Notes under the pieces: model-generated
Seen by the model: the letters and a program-made list of their open reading frames with translations, nothing else
Database searches by the model: none
What the model was told of the DNA's origin: nothing
Translations under genes and position numbers: made by a program
Assembly (NCBI GenBank): GCA_021648365.1
Contig: JAKISY010000017.1
Span: forward strand, 1 to 58,532
From: Verrucomicrobiales bacterium
GTDB lineage: Bacteria; Verrucomicrobiota; Verrucomicrobiia; Verrucomicrobiales; DEV007
DNA length: 58,532 nucleotides
Direction of reading: 5' to 3'
Shown here: positions 42,111 to 50,380 of the stretch, one piece after another
Numbering within the stretch: position 1 is the first letter of the stretch
Layout: the number at the start of each line of letters is the position of its first letter

Positions 42111-43795
42111 TTGGTACTTGGTGGTTTGCGAGGTCTGCGGTTTTTCCATCGCAGGCCGATCATGGCAAAAGCAAAGCAGCCTAGGCTGATGGAGAACCAA
42201 TCTCCATAGCGGGCGTATATGGTCAGGGTGGAGTTTTTTTTCATTCTCACCGTGCCGGGCAGGGTGCCGGTGATGAAGCTACTACCACTAGCGTCATCGA
42301 CGATTTTCCGCTCGAAACTTTGTTTGGAGTTGCGGTCGTAGAGACTGCCTATCTCGTCGATGAAACAGCTCACGCCTGTATTGGCGGCGCGGATCATCGG
42401 GCGACGCAATTCGATGCAGCGGAAGCGGGCATTGGCGAGATGCTGTGCGGACTCCGAGCTTTCCCAGAACCAACCGTCATTGGTCACATTGACGATCACT
42501 TGAGGAACACCTGGGCGGACGAATTTTCTCGCTAAGGAGCCGATGGTGTCTTCAAAGCAGATCAGCGGAATGATTTGCCATTCACCGTCATCGAGATCCA
42601 AAGGCTCAAAGCTTTTACCGGCTTGAAAATCTCCAGGGATCAAGTGACCCGCTACCCATTCAAAGGGCGGGAAGGTATTGCGCAAGGGAAGGTATTCGCC
42701 AAAAGGAACCAAGTGTGTTTTGCGATACATTTGGTAATTCTTGGTCGATCCGCGCATCAGAGTTGCCACGTTGTATAATTCATTGGGTTGCACTTCTTCT
42801 TCAAGACCTGCCATCAGGTAGAAGTCCCCTTTGGCTAGCACCTTGTTTAGAAACTGTTGCACCCAAGGGTAAAAGAAGCGTCCAGGCAGAGCGGTTTCAG
42901 GCCATACCACTAGATCGAAGTCTGCGGTTTCGACGTAAGCGGTGGTGAGGTCGTAATAATCATCTAGGTTCGCGGTGAGGGCTGCGTTATCCCAAACCTG
43001 GTCGATGGGCACGTTGAGCTGCACCAATAAGGCGCGAATGTCCTTGGTCTCACTAGGGTCGTGAGTGATTTGGTTGATTCGGTTGAGCCCATAGAGGAAT
43101 ATCCCCATCACCATCGCAACGGCTACAGTGAAGTCTAGGTGTGGACGCAAGCCGCGATTGCCAAACTCCTGAATCAAACGGTAGCTGGTCGCCAGAGCCA
43201 CGCAGGAGCAAAACATCATCACAAAAGAAATGCCTGTGACTCCAATGATGTCGGCGATTTGAATGAGGTAGAGATTTTCGTGCAAAGCGACACCTAAACC
43301 GTTCCAAGGTAGTCCCGTAAAGGCGACACCGCGCAGCCACTCCATGCCGCACCACATGGCTCCGTTGAGGAAGGCGATGCGTAATACGTCCCACGAGGGG
43401 GCAAAGGTTTTTTGCCATTTATTAGCTTGAGCAGATTCGACCACGGCAAAATTCCAGCGTCCTATGGTAGCGGCGAAGGCTCCAAAAAATCCAAAATATA
43501 CGGCTAGATAGGCAGGCAAGGCGACGGCTCCTACGCCGCTGACTTCTGCTAACCAACTTAGGTTGATTAAGAAAAAGGTAAGACCGGATGAGTAGCCGAT
43601 CCACCAACCACGCCATGCGCGACTGCGCGGTTTGCCAGATTTTTTTTGCTCCGGATTAGAAAACCACAGTGCGGCTAGTAGTGGTAAAGCCCAGAACCAG
43701 ATCAGTGCATTGATATCCCAAGTAGGATAACACAGTGCCAGCAAGCCACCGCTCAAGGGGGCGGCGAGCCAAGGCCAGATGGTTTTCGGCTTCAT
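42107..43795 (-). CDS. lnt: Apolipoprotein N-acyltransferase
   Basis: Lnt adds the third acyl chain to lipoproteins at the inner membrane. The 562 residues have about six N-terminal hydrophobic segments followed by a nitrilase-like domain (about 270-510). The catalytic triad elements are visible: Glu in VVWPETALPG, the Lys-containing block region replaced by YLMAGLEEEV (the usual Lys is not obvious here), and Cys in IPLICFEDTIG. GVSCFIDEIG and the final membrane segment complete the family pattern. It lies 15 bp downstream of the phosphohexomutase on the same strand. Confidence 0.9.
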   Translation of the reverse strand: MKPKTIWPWLAAPLSGGLLALCYPTWDINALIWFWALPLLAALWFSNPEQKKSGKPRSRAWRGWWIGYSSGLTFFLINLSWLAEVSGVGAVALPAYLAVYFGFFGAFAATIGRWNFAVVESAQANKWQKTFAPSWDVLRIAFLNGAMWCGMEWLRGVAFTGLPWNGLGVALHENLYLIQIADIIGVTGISFVMMFCSCVALATSYRLIQEFGNRGLRPHLDFTVAVAMVMGIFLYGLNRINQITHDPSETKDIRALLVQLNVPIDQVWDNAALTANLDDYYDLTTAYVETADFDLVVWPETALPGRFFYPWVQQFLNKVLAKGDFYLMAGLEEEVQPNELYNVATLMRGSTKNYQMYRKTHLVPFGEYLPLRNTFPPFEWVAGHLIPGDFQAGKSFEPLDLDDGEWQIIPLICFEDTIGSLARKFVRPGVPQVIVNVTNDGWFWESSESAQHLANARFRCIELRRPMIRAANTGVSCFIDEIGSLYDRNSKQSFERKIVDDASGSSFITGTLPGTVRMKKNSTLTIYARYGDWFSISLGCFAFAMIGLRWKNRRPRKPPSTN

Positions 43796-43810
43796 GTTAG
43801 TTGGTTCGCT

Positions 43811-45760
43811 TCAGCCTAGTCGCACATCAATATCTTTTTCTAACCAAGTCCAAAGGGATTTCAGCGATTCGCCAACTTTCTCTTTGATCTGCGGTAACGC
43901 GCTGGTTTCAAAAGAACTGCCAGCTTCAGGTAATTGTTTCCCATAGAGGTAGTATTTGATTTTAGGTTCAGTGCCAGAAGGTCTAACAGCAAAGGATCGA
44001 CCGTCTTCGAGTTTGACGATCAGCATGTTTTCTTTGGGCAAGGTATCGCCTTCAACGTCTTGAATTTCTTGGGTGGCAAAATCGAGCACCTCACTCACTT
44101 TCGATCCATCCACTTCCTGTGGTGGGTTGATGCTGTAGGATTTGGCGAGGGTTTGGATTTTACCAGCTCCTTGTGCACCTTCCATCACCACGGAGTGCAG
44201 TTGCTCTTGGAAGTAACCGTATTCTGAGTAAATCTGGTCGAGCAGTTCTGCGATGCTGAATCCTTGAGATTTGGCATAGACTGCCAACTCGGCAAACATC
44301 ACCACCGCACCATTGCCGTCTTTGTCGCGCACGACGTCTGAGCCGAGGTAGCCATAACTCTCTTCGCCACCAAAGACAAAAAAGGAGCTGTGCTCTAGGC
44401 GTAGCGCACGGGTTTCGAGTTCTGGCATTTGACGATAATTTTTTCGCAGTTCAGCAGGGATTTGTTTTTCATACTTGCCGAGTTTTTCTCCGATGTATTT
44501 GAAGCCGGTGAGGGTATCGACGCAGCGGATATCAAAAGAATCAGCAATGACTTCCTGCAGCCCAGTGGTAACAAAAGTCTTCACCAAGACGGCGTTTTTA
44601 CGGTTGCTTTCATTGAGGATGCCTTGATCAAAAAAAGTTTTGATGCGATACCAGCCCATCAGTGATCCTATCTGATTGCCGGTGAGCAGTTTCATTTCAT
44701 CTCCGTCTCGAACGGCAACCCCCATGCGATCGCAGTCGGGGTCGGTGGCGATGACGAGGTCCGCGCCTTCTTGCTGCGCCTGTTCGACCGCCATCGCTAG
44801 GGCTGGCGCATTTTCTGGGTTAGGAGAATCGACCGTGGGGAAGCGTCCATCCTCGATGTCTTGTTCGGCTACGGTGGCGCAGTCAAAGCCTAGGCGTCGC
44901 AACATCGCTGGGGCGATTCTGCCGCCAGTGCCGTGTAAATTGGTGAAGACGATTTTCAAATCATTCTCCTGCGCTACGGCATCAGGGTCGAGCAACAGAG
45001 TTTCCAGTGTGTCCATGTAGGCGGTATCGATCTCTTCGCCGATTTCGGTGATCTTGCCTAGCTCATCTGGGCTTAGCTCTGGGGCGTCGCCTTCTTTGGC
45101 TGCGTTCACGTGATCGACGATGTTGCTGGCGTGTGGCTCCACTGCTTGAGCGCCGTCGTTCCAGTAAACTTTGAAACCACTGTCGTGTGGGGGGTTATGG
45201 CTGGCGGTTAGCACGATGCCGCCGGTGGCATTGAGGTGACGTACGGCAAAGGAAAGTTCTGGGGTCGATCGTGGGCTGGTGAAGAGATAAACATCGACTC
45301 CGTTTTCTGTGGCGACCTTGGCGACGTGTGCGGCAAATTCTACTGCAAAGTGGCGGGTGTCGTGGGCGATGACGATGGAGGTACGACCTGCAGGGTTGTT
45401 CGCTTTTAGGCTGCGAACGTAACCAGCTGTCGCGCGAGTGAGGTTGTAAAAATTCACGACATTGGTGCCGACACAAGGAAACTCAGGCCGGTCGAGGGCT
45501 TGGGGGGCACCTTGTTCGGCAGAGGTGATGATTTTGCCGATGCTACGTCCGCGTAGGCCGCCGGTGCCAAATTTTAATGTTTGGTAAAAGCGATCATTGA
45601 GCTCTGACCATTCTTTTTGCTCAACCAATTCGCTCACACTGTCGTGGTAGAGTGGCAAATCGCTCGATGCGAGCAGATGGCGGATATTGTCCGCTGATGA
45701 GGAAAGCAGGTGTCCGTCGGAAACGGCTTGGTCGATGGTCTGGCTAAGTTCAGTTGTCAT
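43811..45760 (-). CDS. Phosphoglucomutase/phosphomannomutase
   Basis: The 649-residue enzyme of the alpha-D-phosphohexomutase superfamily shows all four functional loops. These are the phosphoserine loop TASHNPPHDSGFKVYW (Ser in TASHN), the metal loop ATDPDCDRMGVAVRDG, the sugar loop FGGEESYGYLGSDVVRDKDG and the phosphate loop RPSGTEPKIKYYLYGK. The length and the N-terminal LKFGTGGLRGRSIG match the eukaryote-like PGM2 / bacterial PgcA type. It interconverts glucose-1- and glucose-6-phosphate or the mannose equivalents; specificity cannot be read from sequence. Probably co-transcribed with lnt. Confidence 0.93.
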   Translation of the reverse strand: MTTELSQTIDQAVSDGHLLSSSADNIRHLLASSDLPLYHDSVSELVEQKEWSELNDRFYQTLKFGTGGLRGRSIGKIITSAEQGAPQALDRPEFPCVGTNVVNFYNLTRATAGYVRSLKANNPAGRTSIVIAHDTRHFAVEFAAHVAKVATENGVDVYLFTSPRSTPELSFAVRHLNATGGIVLTASHNPPHDSGFKVYWNDGAQAVEPHASNIVDHVNAAKEGDAPELSPDELGKITEIGEEIDTAYMDTLETLLLDPDAVAQENDLKIVFTNLHGTGGRIAPAMLRRLGFDCATVAEQDIEDGRFPTVDSPNPENAPALAMAVEQAQQEGADLVIATDPDCDRMGVAVRDGDEMKLLTGNQIGSLMGWYRIKTFFDQGILNESNRKNAVLVKTFVTTGLQEVIADSFDIRCVDTLTGFKYIGEKLGKYEKQIPAELRKNYRQMPELETRALRLEHSSFFVFGGEESYGYLGSDVVRDKDGNGAVVMFAELAVYAKSQGFSIAELLDQIYSEYGYFQEQLHSVVMEGAQGAGKIQTLAKSYSINPPQEVDGSKVSEVLDFATQEIQDVEGDTLPKENMLIVKLEDGRSFAVRPSGTEPKIKYYLYGKQLPEAGSSFETSALPQIKEKVGESLKSLWTWLEKDIDVRLG

Positions 45761-45823
45761 TTCAGTTGCATTGTAGTTCTTCGCTGTGAGAATTCAATGA
45801 TCTGTGTGTTATGAATAGTTGAA

Positions 45824-46720
45824 ATGAAAGAATGGGAATCTCAGTTGGAAATCATGCCGAATAGCCGCACCACGGCTGGACGGATTCTGCATGGCTCTGC
45901 GATCGGGCGCGATGATGTGCGCATTGATCAATACGATGGGCATTGGGTGGTGCAGACGCGTGGCGGAACTTTTCCTGATGAGCTGCGCGGCATTTGTCCC
46001 AGATTGGCGCGTTCTGTGTGGTGGAAACGGCTGGATAAAACGGACAAAACGGCACCAGAATGGGTCGAGGGTGAGCGGGTTGAGGGGAAATTTCTTGTCG
46101 CAGAAAATGATGCGCGCTACTTGATTGATTTCCAGGCGGGTTATTCGCAGGGTATGTTTCTCGATCAGCGGCTCAATCGCGAGGAGCTGGCGCGCCGTAC
46201 TCAGGAGGGTGATCGGGTGCTCAATTGTTTTTCTTACACCTGTTCTTTTTCGGTGGTAGCAGCTTTGGCGGGGGCTACCGCCAGTAGCATGGATCTATCG
46301 GGACGTTATTTGGATTGGGGCAAGGCGAATTTTCAAATCAATCAGCTCGACCCCGAGGATCACTACTTTTGCAAAGGCGATGTGATGGATTGGTTGCGTC
46401 GCTTTGCCAAGCAGGGGCGGAGTTTTACTGGCATCATTCTCGATCCGCCTACTTTTTCTCGCAATGGCAAAAAGGTATTTAAGGCCGAAAAAAATTACGC
46501 GGAATTGGTGCAGCTAGCGGCGGCTTTGCTGAATGAAGAAGGCGGTTGGCTGCTGTGTTCGACTAATCACCACACTTTGTCTGAGTGGAGTTTTGAGGGC
46601 ATGCTCTATGAGGGGGTGGATCAGGCGGGGCGTAGTCTGATCGAATCCAAAGCGGGTCAGATGCCGCCAGAATTCCGTGGTGATGATTATTTGAAATCTT
46701 TCTGGCTTGATGTTGAATAG
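45824..46720 (+). CDS. RlmI/RlmK-like class I SAM methyltransferase
   Basis: The 298 residues show the RlmI-like arrangement: AGYSQGMFLDQRLNREEL, motif I region VLNCFSYTCSFSVVAALAGA, motif II-III SMDLSGRYLDWGKANFQINQ, and motif IV GIILDPPTFSRNGK, with STNHHTLS following. The family methylates cytosine or guanine in 23S rRNA. No PUA domain is visible at the N-terminus, so the exact target is uncertain. hisD begins 23 bp downstream. Confidence 0.85.
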   Translation: MKEWESQLEIMPNSRTTAGRILHGSAIGRDDVRIDQYDGHWVVQTRGGTFPDELRGICPRLARSVWWKRLDKTDKTAPEWVEGERVEGKFLVAENDARYLIDFQAGYSQGMFLDQRLNREELARRTQEGDRVLNCFSYTCSFSVVAALAGATASSMDLSGRYLDWGKANFQINQLDPEDHYFCKGDVMDWLRRFAKQGRSFTGIILDPPTFSRNGKKVFKAEKNYAELVQLAAALLNEEGGWLLCSTNHHTLSEWSFEGMLYEGVDQAGRSLIESKAGQMPPEFRGDDYLKSFWLDVE

Positions 46721-46743
46721 GGGCTATCTCACTACCGACTACC

Positions 46744-48036
46744 ATGGCATACATTTCTTATCAGCAAAAAAACTTCAAAACGGCGATCAAAAAATTGTCG
46801 CGCCGTTCGCAGCCGCTTGCGGAGGTGGAAAAAACAGTCACACAAGTGATCGTCGAGGTGAAAAAAGGCGGGGACAAAGCTTTGTTGGCATTGGGCAAGA
46901 AATTTGATCGGGTGAATTTTCGCAAAGGCAGCGATTTGAAAGTCAGCGAGGCGGAGCTGGCAGCCTCGGGCTCGTCCTTGAGTACAAAAGAAAAACGGGC
47001 GATCGCCGCTTCGCGGAAAAATGCGACCTTTTTTGCTAAGCGCAGTTTGCGCAAAAACTGGACGGCTAAAAATGCTCAAGGTGCGCAGGTGGGCGAAGTA
47101 TTTCAGCCTTTTGAGCGAGTGGGAATTTATGTGCCAGGTGGTACAGCGCCACTGGTATCGACGGTGAACATGACGGTGGCTCTCGCCAAAGCGGCGGGTG
47201 TGCCAGAGATCGTCGTTTGCACACCGCCGAGGCCTGACGGTTCGATCAATCCCGCCTTGCTCTACGCTTTGCAACAGGCTGGAGCGACGGAAGTTTATAA
47301 AGTCGGAGGTGCGCAGGCACTAGCGGCGATGGCAGTCGGCACACGCACCATCGCTCCGGTGGCGAAAGTCTTTGGCCCTGGTAACTCTTATGTGGTTGAA
47401 GCGAAACGTCAGCTTTTTGGTTTGGTGTCAGTGGACTTGCTACCTGGCCCCAGTGAAATTTTGGTGCTTTGCGACAGCTCGGCTAAACCGGCGTGGATCG
47501 CTACCGACCTGTTAGCCCAAGCCGAACATGGTGGTGATAGCCTGATGGTCTTAGTGAGCGATAGCGAAAAAACTCTGCAAGCGGTGCAGCAACAAGTGAT
47601 CGAACAAGCCGCGACTTTGACTCGCCAAAAGCAGTTGCAAGCGGTGCTCAAAAAAGGTTCGACTTATGTGTTAGTGGAAAACATGCAGGACGGCGTTCAG
47701 CTTTGCAATGACTTCGCTCCAGAACATGTATTGCTGATTTCCCGTAAAGAAAAAAGTCTGATCCCAAAAATCAAAACAGCCGGCGCGATTTTTCTCGGCA
47801 ACTATTCGCCCGTGGCGGTGGGCGATTTTCTCGCCGGACCGAGTCACGAGTTACCTACGGGTGGAGCTGGCAAGTCTTTTCCTGGCCTTACGGTGGATCA
47901 ATTTCAGCGGCGTACCAGCATCGTTAAGCTTGACCGAGCAGCGATGGAGAAGTCGGCGCCTATCGTCGAAGTCTTTGCGCAGATGGAAGGTCTCGACGCG
48001 CATGGACGTTCTGCCTCAATTCGTCTGGAGAAGTAG
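46744..48036 (+). CDS. hisD: Histidinol dehydrogenase
   Basis: HisD catalyses the last two steps of histidine synthesis, oxidising histidinol to histidine with NAD. The 430 residues carry VGIYVPGGTAPLVSTVNMTV, VFGPGNSYVVEAKRQLFG, LLPGPSEILVL, ATDLLAQAEHGGDS (zinc ligands) and the catalytic NDFAPEHVLLI (Glu-His). The C-terminal domain GPSHELPTGGAGKSFPGLTV is complete. No other his genes are adjacent, so the pathway is dispersed in this genome. Confidence 0.96.
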   Translation: MAYISYQQKNFKTAIKKLSRRSQPLAEVEKTVTQVIVEVKKGGDKALLALGKKFDRVNFRKGSDLKVSEAELAASGSSLSTKEKRAIAASRKNATFFAKRSLRKNWTAKNAQGAQVGEVFQPFERVGIYVPGGTAPLVSTVNMTVALAKAAGVPEIVVCTPPRPDGSINPALLYALQQAGATEVYKVGGAQALAAMAVGTRTIAPVAKVFGPGNSYVVEAKRQLFGLVSVDLLPGPSEILVLCDSSAKPAWIATDLLAQAEHGGDSLMVLVSDSEKTLQAVQQQVIEQAATLTRQKQLQAVLKKGSTYVLVENMQDGVQLCNDFAPEHVLLISRKEKSLIPKIKTAGAIFLGNYSPVAVGDFLAGPSHELPTGGAGKSFPGLTVDQFQRRTSIVKLDRAAMEKSAPIVEVFAQMEGLDAHGRSASIRLEK

Positions 48037-48084
48037 TCGATTAAAAAGTGGACTATACCTACAAACGAGATAATCGTATCGTTA

Positions 48085-48708
48085 ATGTTGAATATAGATT
48101 CATCAGCTGATCAAAGCTCTAGCAAGAAGTCGCGTGCCGTTTTTATCGCATTCTTGTTAGTATTGACCTTGTGCTACCGTCTGTTTGCCTCGCAAATGGA
48201 TTGGCTGGGCAATACCTCGCCGTTGATGGCGATTGCCTTTGGTGGCGGCATGATCTTAGGTCGGCGTTTTTGGTGGCTGCCAGCTTTGTTGTTGGTAGGC
48301 AGTGATGTCGGACTCGCGTTGTTCAACGGTTGGGGATTGGGTAGTCATCTGATCTACACTTTGCCATTCTATGTGCTGGTTTGTTTTGCAGGAGCGCGCA
48401 TGGCTAAAAATCAGCATTGGCTGGTGATGTTAGGAGGAACCTTATTAGCTAGCAGCGTCTTCTATTTGTTGGCAAATACCGTAGCTTGGGCATCTTCTCC
48501 TAGCTACGCACATGACTTTGTTGGTTGGCTTCAGAGTCAGACGAGCGGTTTGCCAGGTTATCCACCTGCATGGACTTTTCTGAGGAATGCCTTATTAGCA
48601 GATCTCATTTGGTGTTTGATGGCGTCACCTTTGTTCTTTTCAAAGACCTTGATTTTACAAAATCAGAGCAAGCTGTTCATCAAACGCGAGCGCATGTTAT
48701 TTTCCTAG
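48085..48708 (+). CDS. DUF6580-type membrane protein
   Basis: The 207 residues contain about five transmembrane segments. The pattern (SPLMAIAFGGGMILGRRFWW, LPALLLVGSDVGLALFNGWG, and TFLRNALLADLIWCLMASPL near the end) fits the DUF6580 family of small putative transport proteins that resemble the S-component of ECF transporters. No ATPase or T-component is nearby. It follows hisD by 48 bp and may be co-transcribed with it. Substrate unknown. Confidence 0.7.
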   Translation: MLNIDSSADQSSSKKSRAVFIAFLLVLTLCYRLFASQMDWLGNTSPLMAIAFGGGMILGRRFWWLPALLLVGSDVGLALFNGWGLGSHLIYTLPFYVLVCFAGARMAKNQHWLVMLGGTLLASSVFYLLANTVAWASSPSYAHDFVGWLQSQTSGLPGYPPAWTFLRNALLADLIWCLMASPLFFSKTLILQNQSKLFIKRERMLFS

Positions 48709-48739
48709 CTGCGTGAGTAGCGTCTTGCACTCTGTTTAG

Positions 48740-49057
48740 TTATAAATCCATCGAATACCTGAGAGCCTCCTTCACTGCTTCAAACGATTCTCCATAAATC
48801 GTTCCAACCGGTCCATTCATTTCATGATGCTGAATTGCCTGAAGACCTTGAACATTCGCGTAACTCTTCATCCGGAAAAATGGTCGAGAAGGTAGCTCTA
48901 CTTCGTAAAGTGATTCGCGGGTTGACGAAGTAATTGGGACACATAAAGACAGAGCCCGAGGGGAATCGCAATCTTCGCGTGATACAATCAACATCATTCG
49001 GACTTTGCCGCTCGCACCGAGATCAACTCGATAGATCTCACCTGGTTTAGTCGTCAT
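48740..49057 (-). CDS. PemK/MazF-like toxin
   Basis: The 105 residues have the MazF-type beta-barrel pattern: GEIYRVDLGASGKVRMMLIV, CVPITSSTRESLYEVELPS and SYANVQGLQAIQHHEMNGPV, then GTIYGESFEAVKEALR. MazF-like toxins are ribosome-independent mRNA interferases. The gene overlaps the upstream antitoxin by 11 bp. It stands just outside the attC array, and I see no attC at its 3' side, so it is probably not a cassette. Confidence 0.8.
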   Translation of the reverse strand: MTTKPGEIYRVDLGASGKVRMMLIVSREDCDSPRALSLCVPITSSTRESLYEVELPSRPFFRMKSYANVQGLQAIQHHEMNGPVGTIYGESFEAVKEALRYSMDL

Positions 49058-49277
49058 ATACCGAATCCAAAGTGCTTTGTCTCATCGAACTTGTAACCAA
49101 GAGATCCTCATTCTGATCTGGAAGTCCTACACTGAATGGAAGCCCCCGTTGGAGTTTTACCTGAGAGAGAAACATGCGAATTGCATCGGTAGTAGATATA
49201 CCGAGTTCTGAAAAAATCCTGTCAGTTTCGTCTTTTAGTTCAGGATCTATCCTTGCCCTTACAGTTGCATCACTCAT
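49047..49277 (-). CDS. RelB/DinJ-like antitoxin
   Basis: This is a 76-residue protein starting at the ATG at 49277 (MSDATVRARIDPELKDETDR); an upstream GTG lies inside the putative operator. The ribbon-helix-helix DNA-binding segment and SELGISTTDAIRMFLSQVKL, with LQRGLPF after it, are the DinJ/RelB signature. This family usually pairs with YafQ or RelE toxins, whereas here the partner is MazF/PemK-like. The two genes overlap by 11 bp, so they form one operon. Confidence 0.8.
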   Translation of the reverse strand: MSDATVRARIDPELKDETDRIFSELGISTTDAIRMFLSQVKLQRGLPFSVGLPDQNEDLLVTSSMRQSTLDSVYDD

Positions 49278-49283
49278 AGCGCA

Positions 49284-49307
49284 ATACTGCCACAAATGTG
49301 CCACAGG
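49284..49307 (-). promoter_or_regulatory. Candidate operator of the RelB-like/MazF-like pair
   Basis: TGCCACA occurs twice in direct orientation (TGCCACAAATGTGCCACA, 49288-49305) just upstream of the antitoxin start. The 12-mer TGCCACAAATGT is shared with the region upstream of the ParD-like gene (13963-13974). Confidence 0.4.
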
Positions 49308-49324
49308 GGCAATGTTTATTTAGA

Positions 49325-49453
49325 GAGAACGTCCAAGGGTATGTCGTCCCAGCTGGGATGAGAAATTGAATCGAAAAGATTGTGCTCTCACTGGGGATCA
49401 AGGTCAACTTCGCGCTGCGGAGCCGAGGTTGATATCACCCTTTATTGTTCGGC
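49325..49453 (-). other. attC site 1 (distal end of the integron array)
   Basis: The outer pairs are GAACGTCCAAGGGT on the left and ACCCTTTATTGTTCGGC on the right; their AAC..GTT cores and AAGGGT/ACCCTT arms are complementary around a long imperfect middle. I find no further attC to the left, so this is the end of the array. Confidence 0.65.
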
Positions 49454-49761
49454 ATGGATGCTTCCCACGGAGTGATATCTCCTATGAGGCACTGCTCTAT
49501 CCAGTCGATGATTCTGAGGAATTTCGTTCTACTAATCTTGCCTTGGTTACGGGGAGAGTTTAGATTCGGAAATACAAGAACAGACCTGCCATTGATCTGG
49601 AGGTTCTCTGGTTCTGGGGAATCAATCGCCGAGGAGAAGATGGCGCAGCGACCCTTCCCCAGTATCATCTTCCAATCATAGGCAATGGTTCCCATCCGTC
49701 CTTGACCATACCAGTCCATTGCGTATTCAGCACACCATTGCTTGATCGTCTTTTGGTTCAT
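49435..49761 (-). CDS. Integron cassette protein, unknown function (108 aa)
   Basis: The product starts MNQKTIKQWCAEYAMDWYGQ; an upstream ATG would fall on the neighbouring attC and is less likely. It is a soluble-looking protein with WKMILGKGRCAIF, NLQINGRSVLVFPNLNSPRN and a Trp-rich C-terminus (IDWIEQCLIGDITPWEAS). I recognise no family. The stop lies inside attC site 1, as is usual for cassette genes. It is the last cassette of the array. Confidence 0.6.
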   Translation of the reverse strand: MNQKTIKQWCAEYAMDWYGQGRMGTIAYDWKMILGKGRCAIFSSAIDSPEPENLQINGRSVLVFPNLNSPRNQGKISRTKFLRIIDWIEQCLIGDITPWEASMPNNKG

Positions 49762-49770
49762 CTTCTTCTT

Positions 49771-49897
49771 GTCGAACGTCGAGTACAAGCGACCCGCTAC
49801 TGGCAGCGAGCTTTCGTGTACAGGTTGAGGGTTAAAGTTTTCATTTGAGATTTGACTTAAGGCGAGTAGCGGGGCGCTCTGCTGCGTTTTGTTGGGC
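49771..49897 (-). other. attC site 2
   Basis: GTCGAACGTCGAGTACAAGC on the left and GCTCTGCTGCGTTTTGTTGG on the right, with complementary inner arms CCCGCTACT/AGTAGCGGG. The central part GGTTAAAGTTTTCATTT recurs in several other sites of the array. Confidence 0.85.
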
Positions 49898-50269
49898 TGT
49901 TAGCTCTAGAAGGTAACCCAACTGCCTCAAATGGTATGCCCGCCAGATCATAAATATCCACGGAGGTAAGATGAAGCCAGGGTGATGCATGAATCGGAGG
50001 ATCTCAAGTAATCGCTCTTTTGGAATTGAGTTCAGCATGAAAATACCGACTGCGAATACCGCAACGAAACAGAAAAGTTGAACCGCCTGCTTCCTTTGAA
50101 ACAGTTGATGGCGTTCTTCACGGGGTAACAATATCAATGTCGACAAATTAAAGACTCCGACGGCTAATCCTAACATCTGATATGGGAGGAAAATAGCCAG
50201 AAAAACCGCAAGTCCTGATGCAGCCAGCCAGTAAATGAATTGCTTCTTCGTTAGTGACTTCAGTTTCAT
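49841..50269 (-). CDS. Integron cassette membrane protein (142 aa)
   Basis: The product starts MKLKSLTKKQFIYWLAASGL and has three to four hydrophobic segments (LAVFLAIFLPYQMLGLAVGV, FCFVAVFAVGIFMLNSIP and FILPPWIFMIWRAYHL). It ends in ERPATRLKSNLK, which is encoded by attC site 2. No family recognised. Located at the inner membrane by inference. Confidence 0.6.
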   Translation of the reverse strand: MKLKSLTKKQFIYWLAASGLAVFLAIFLPYQMLGLAVGVFNLSTLILLPREERHQLFQRKQAVQLFCFVAVFAVGIFMLNSIPKERLLEILRFMHHPGFILPPWIFMIWRAYHLRQLGYLLELTAQQNAAERPATRLKSNLK

Positions 50270-50276
50270 TTGTGAG

Positions 50277-50380
50277 CCCAACCGTCAGAGTGCTGCCACA
50301 GGCTGCCGGGCAGCGCGCTTTGATCTCTGGGTTGATGTTTGAATTGTCATGACGCTTTCGACTCGTTTTGGGTTGCTGCC
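50277..50380 (-). other. attC site 3
   Basis: GCCCAACCGTCAGAGTG on the left and CGACTCGTTTTGGGTTGCTG on the right, around CTGGGTTGATG. It is shorter (about 104 bp) and less regular than the others, but it lies exactly between two cassette genes. Confidence 0.6.

Noticed and set aside
48690..48745. Possible attC to the left of the MazF-like gene
   Set aside because: TAACTAAACAGAGTGC has a faint resemblance to an attC end but no complementary partner, so the toxin-antitoxin pair is not called a cassette.
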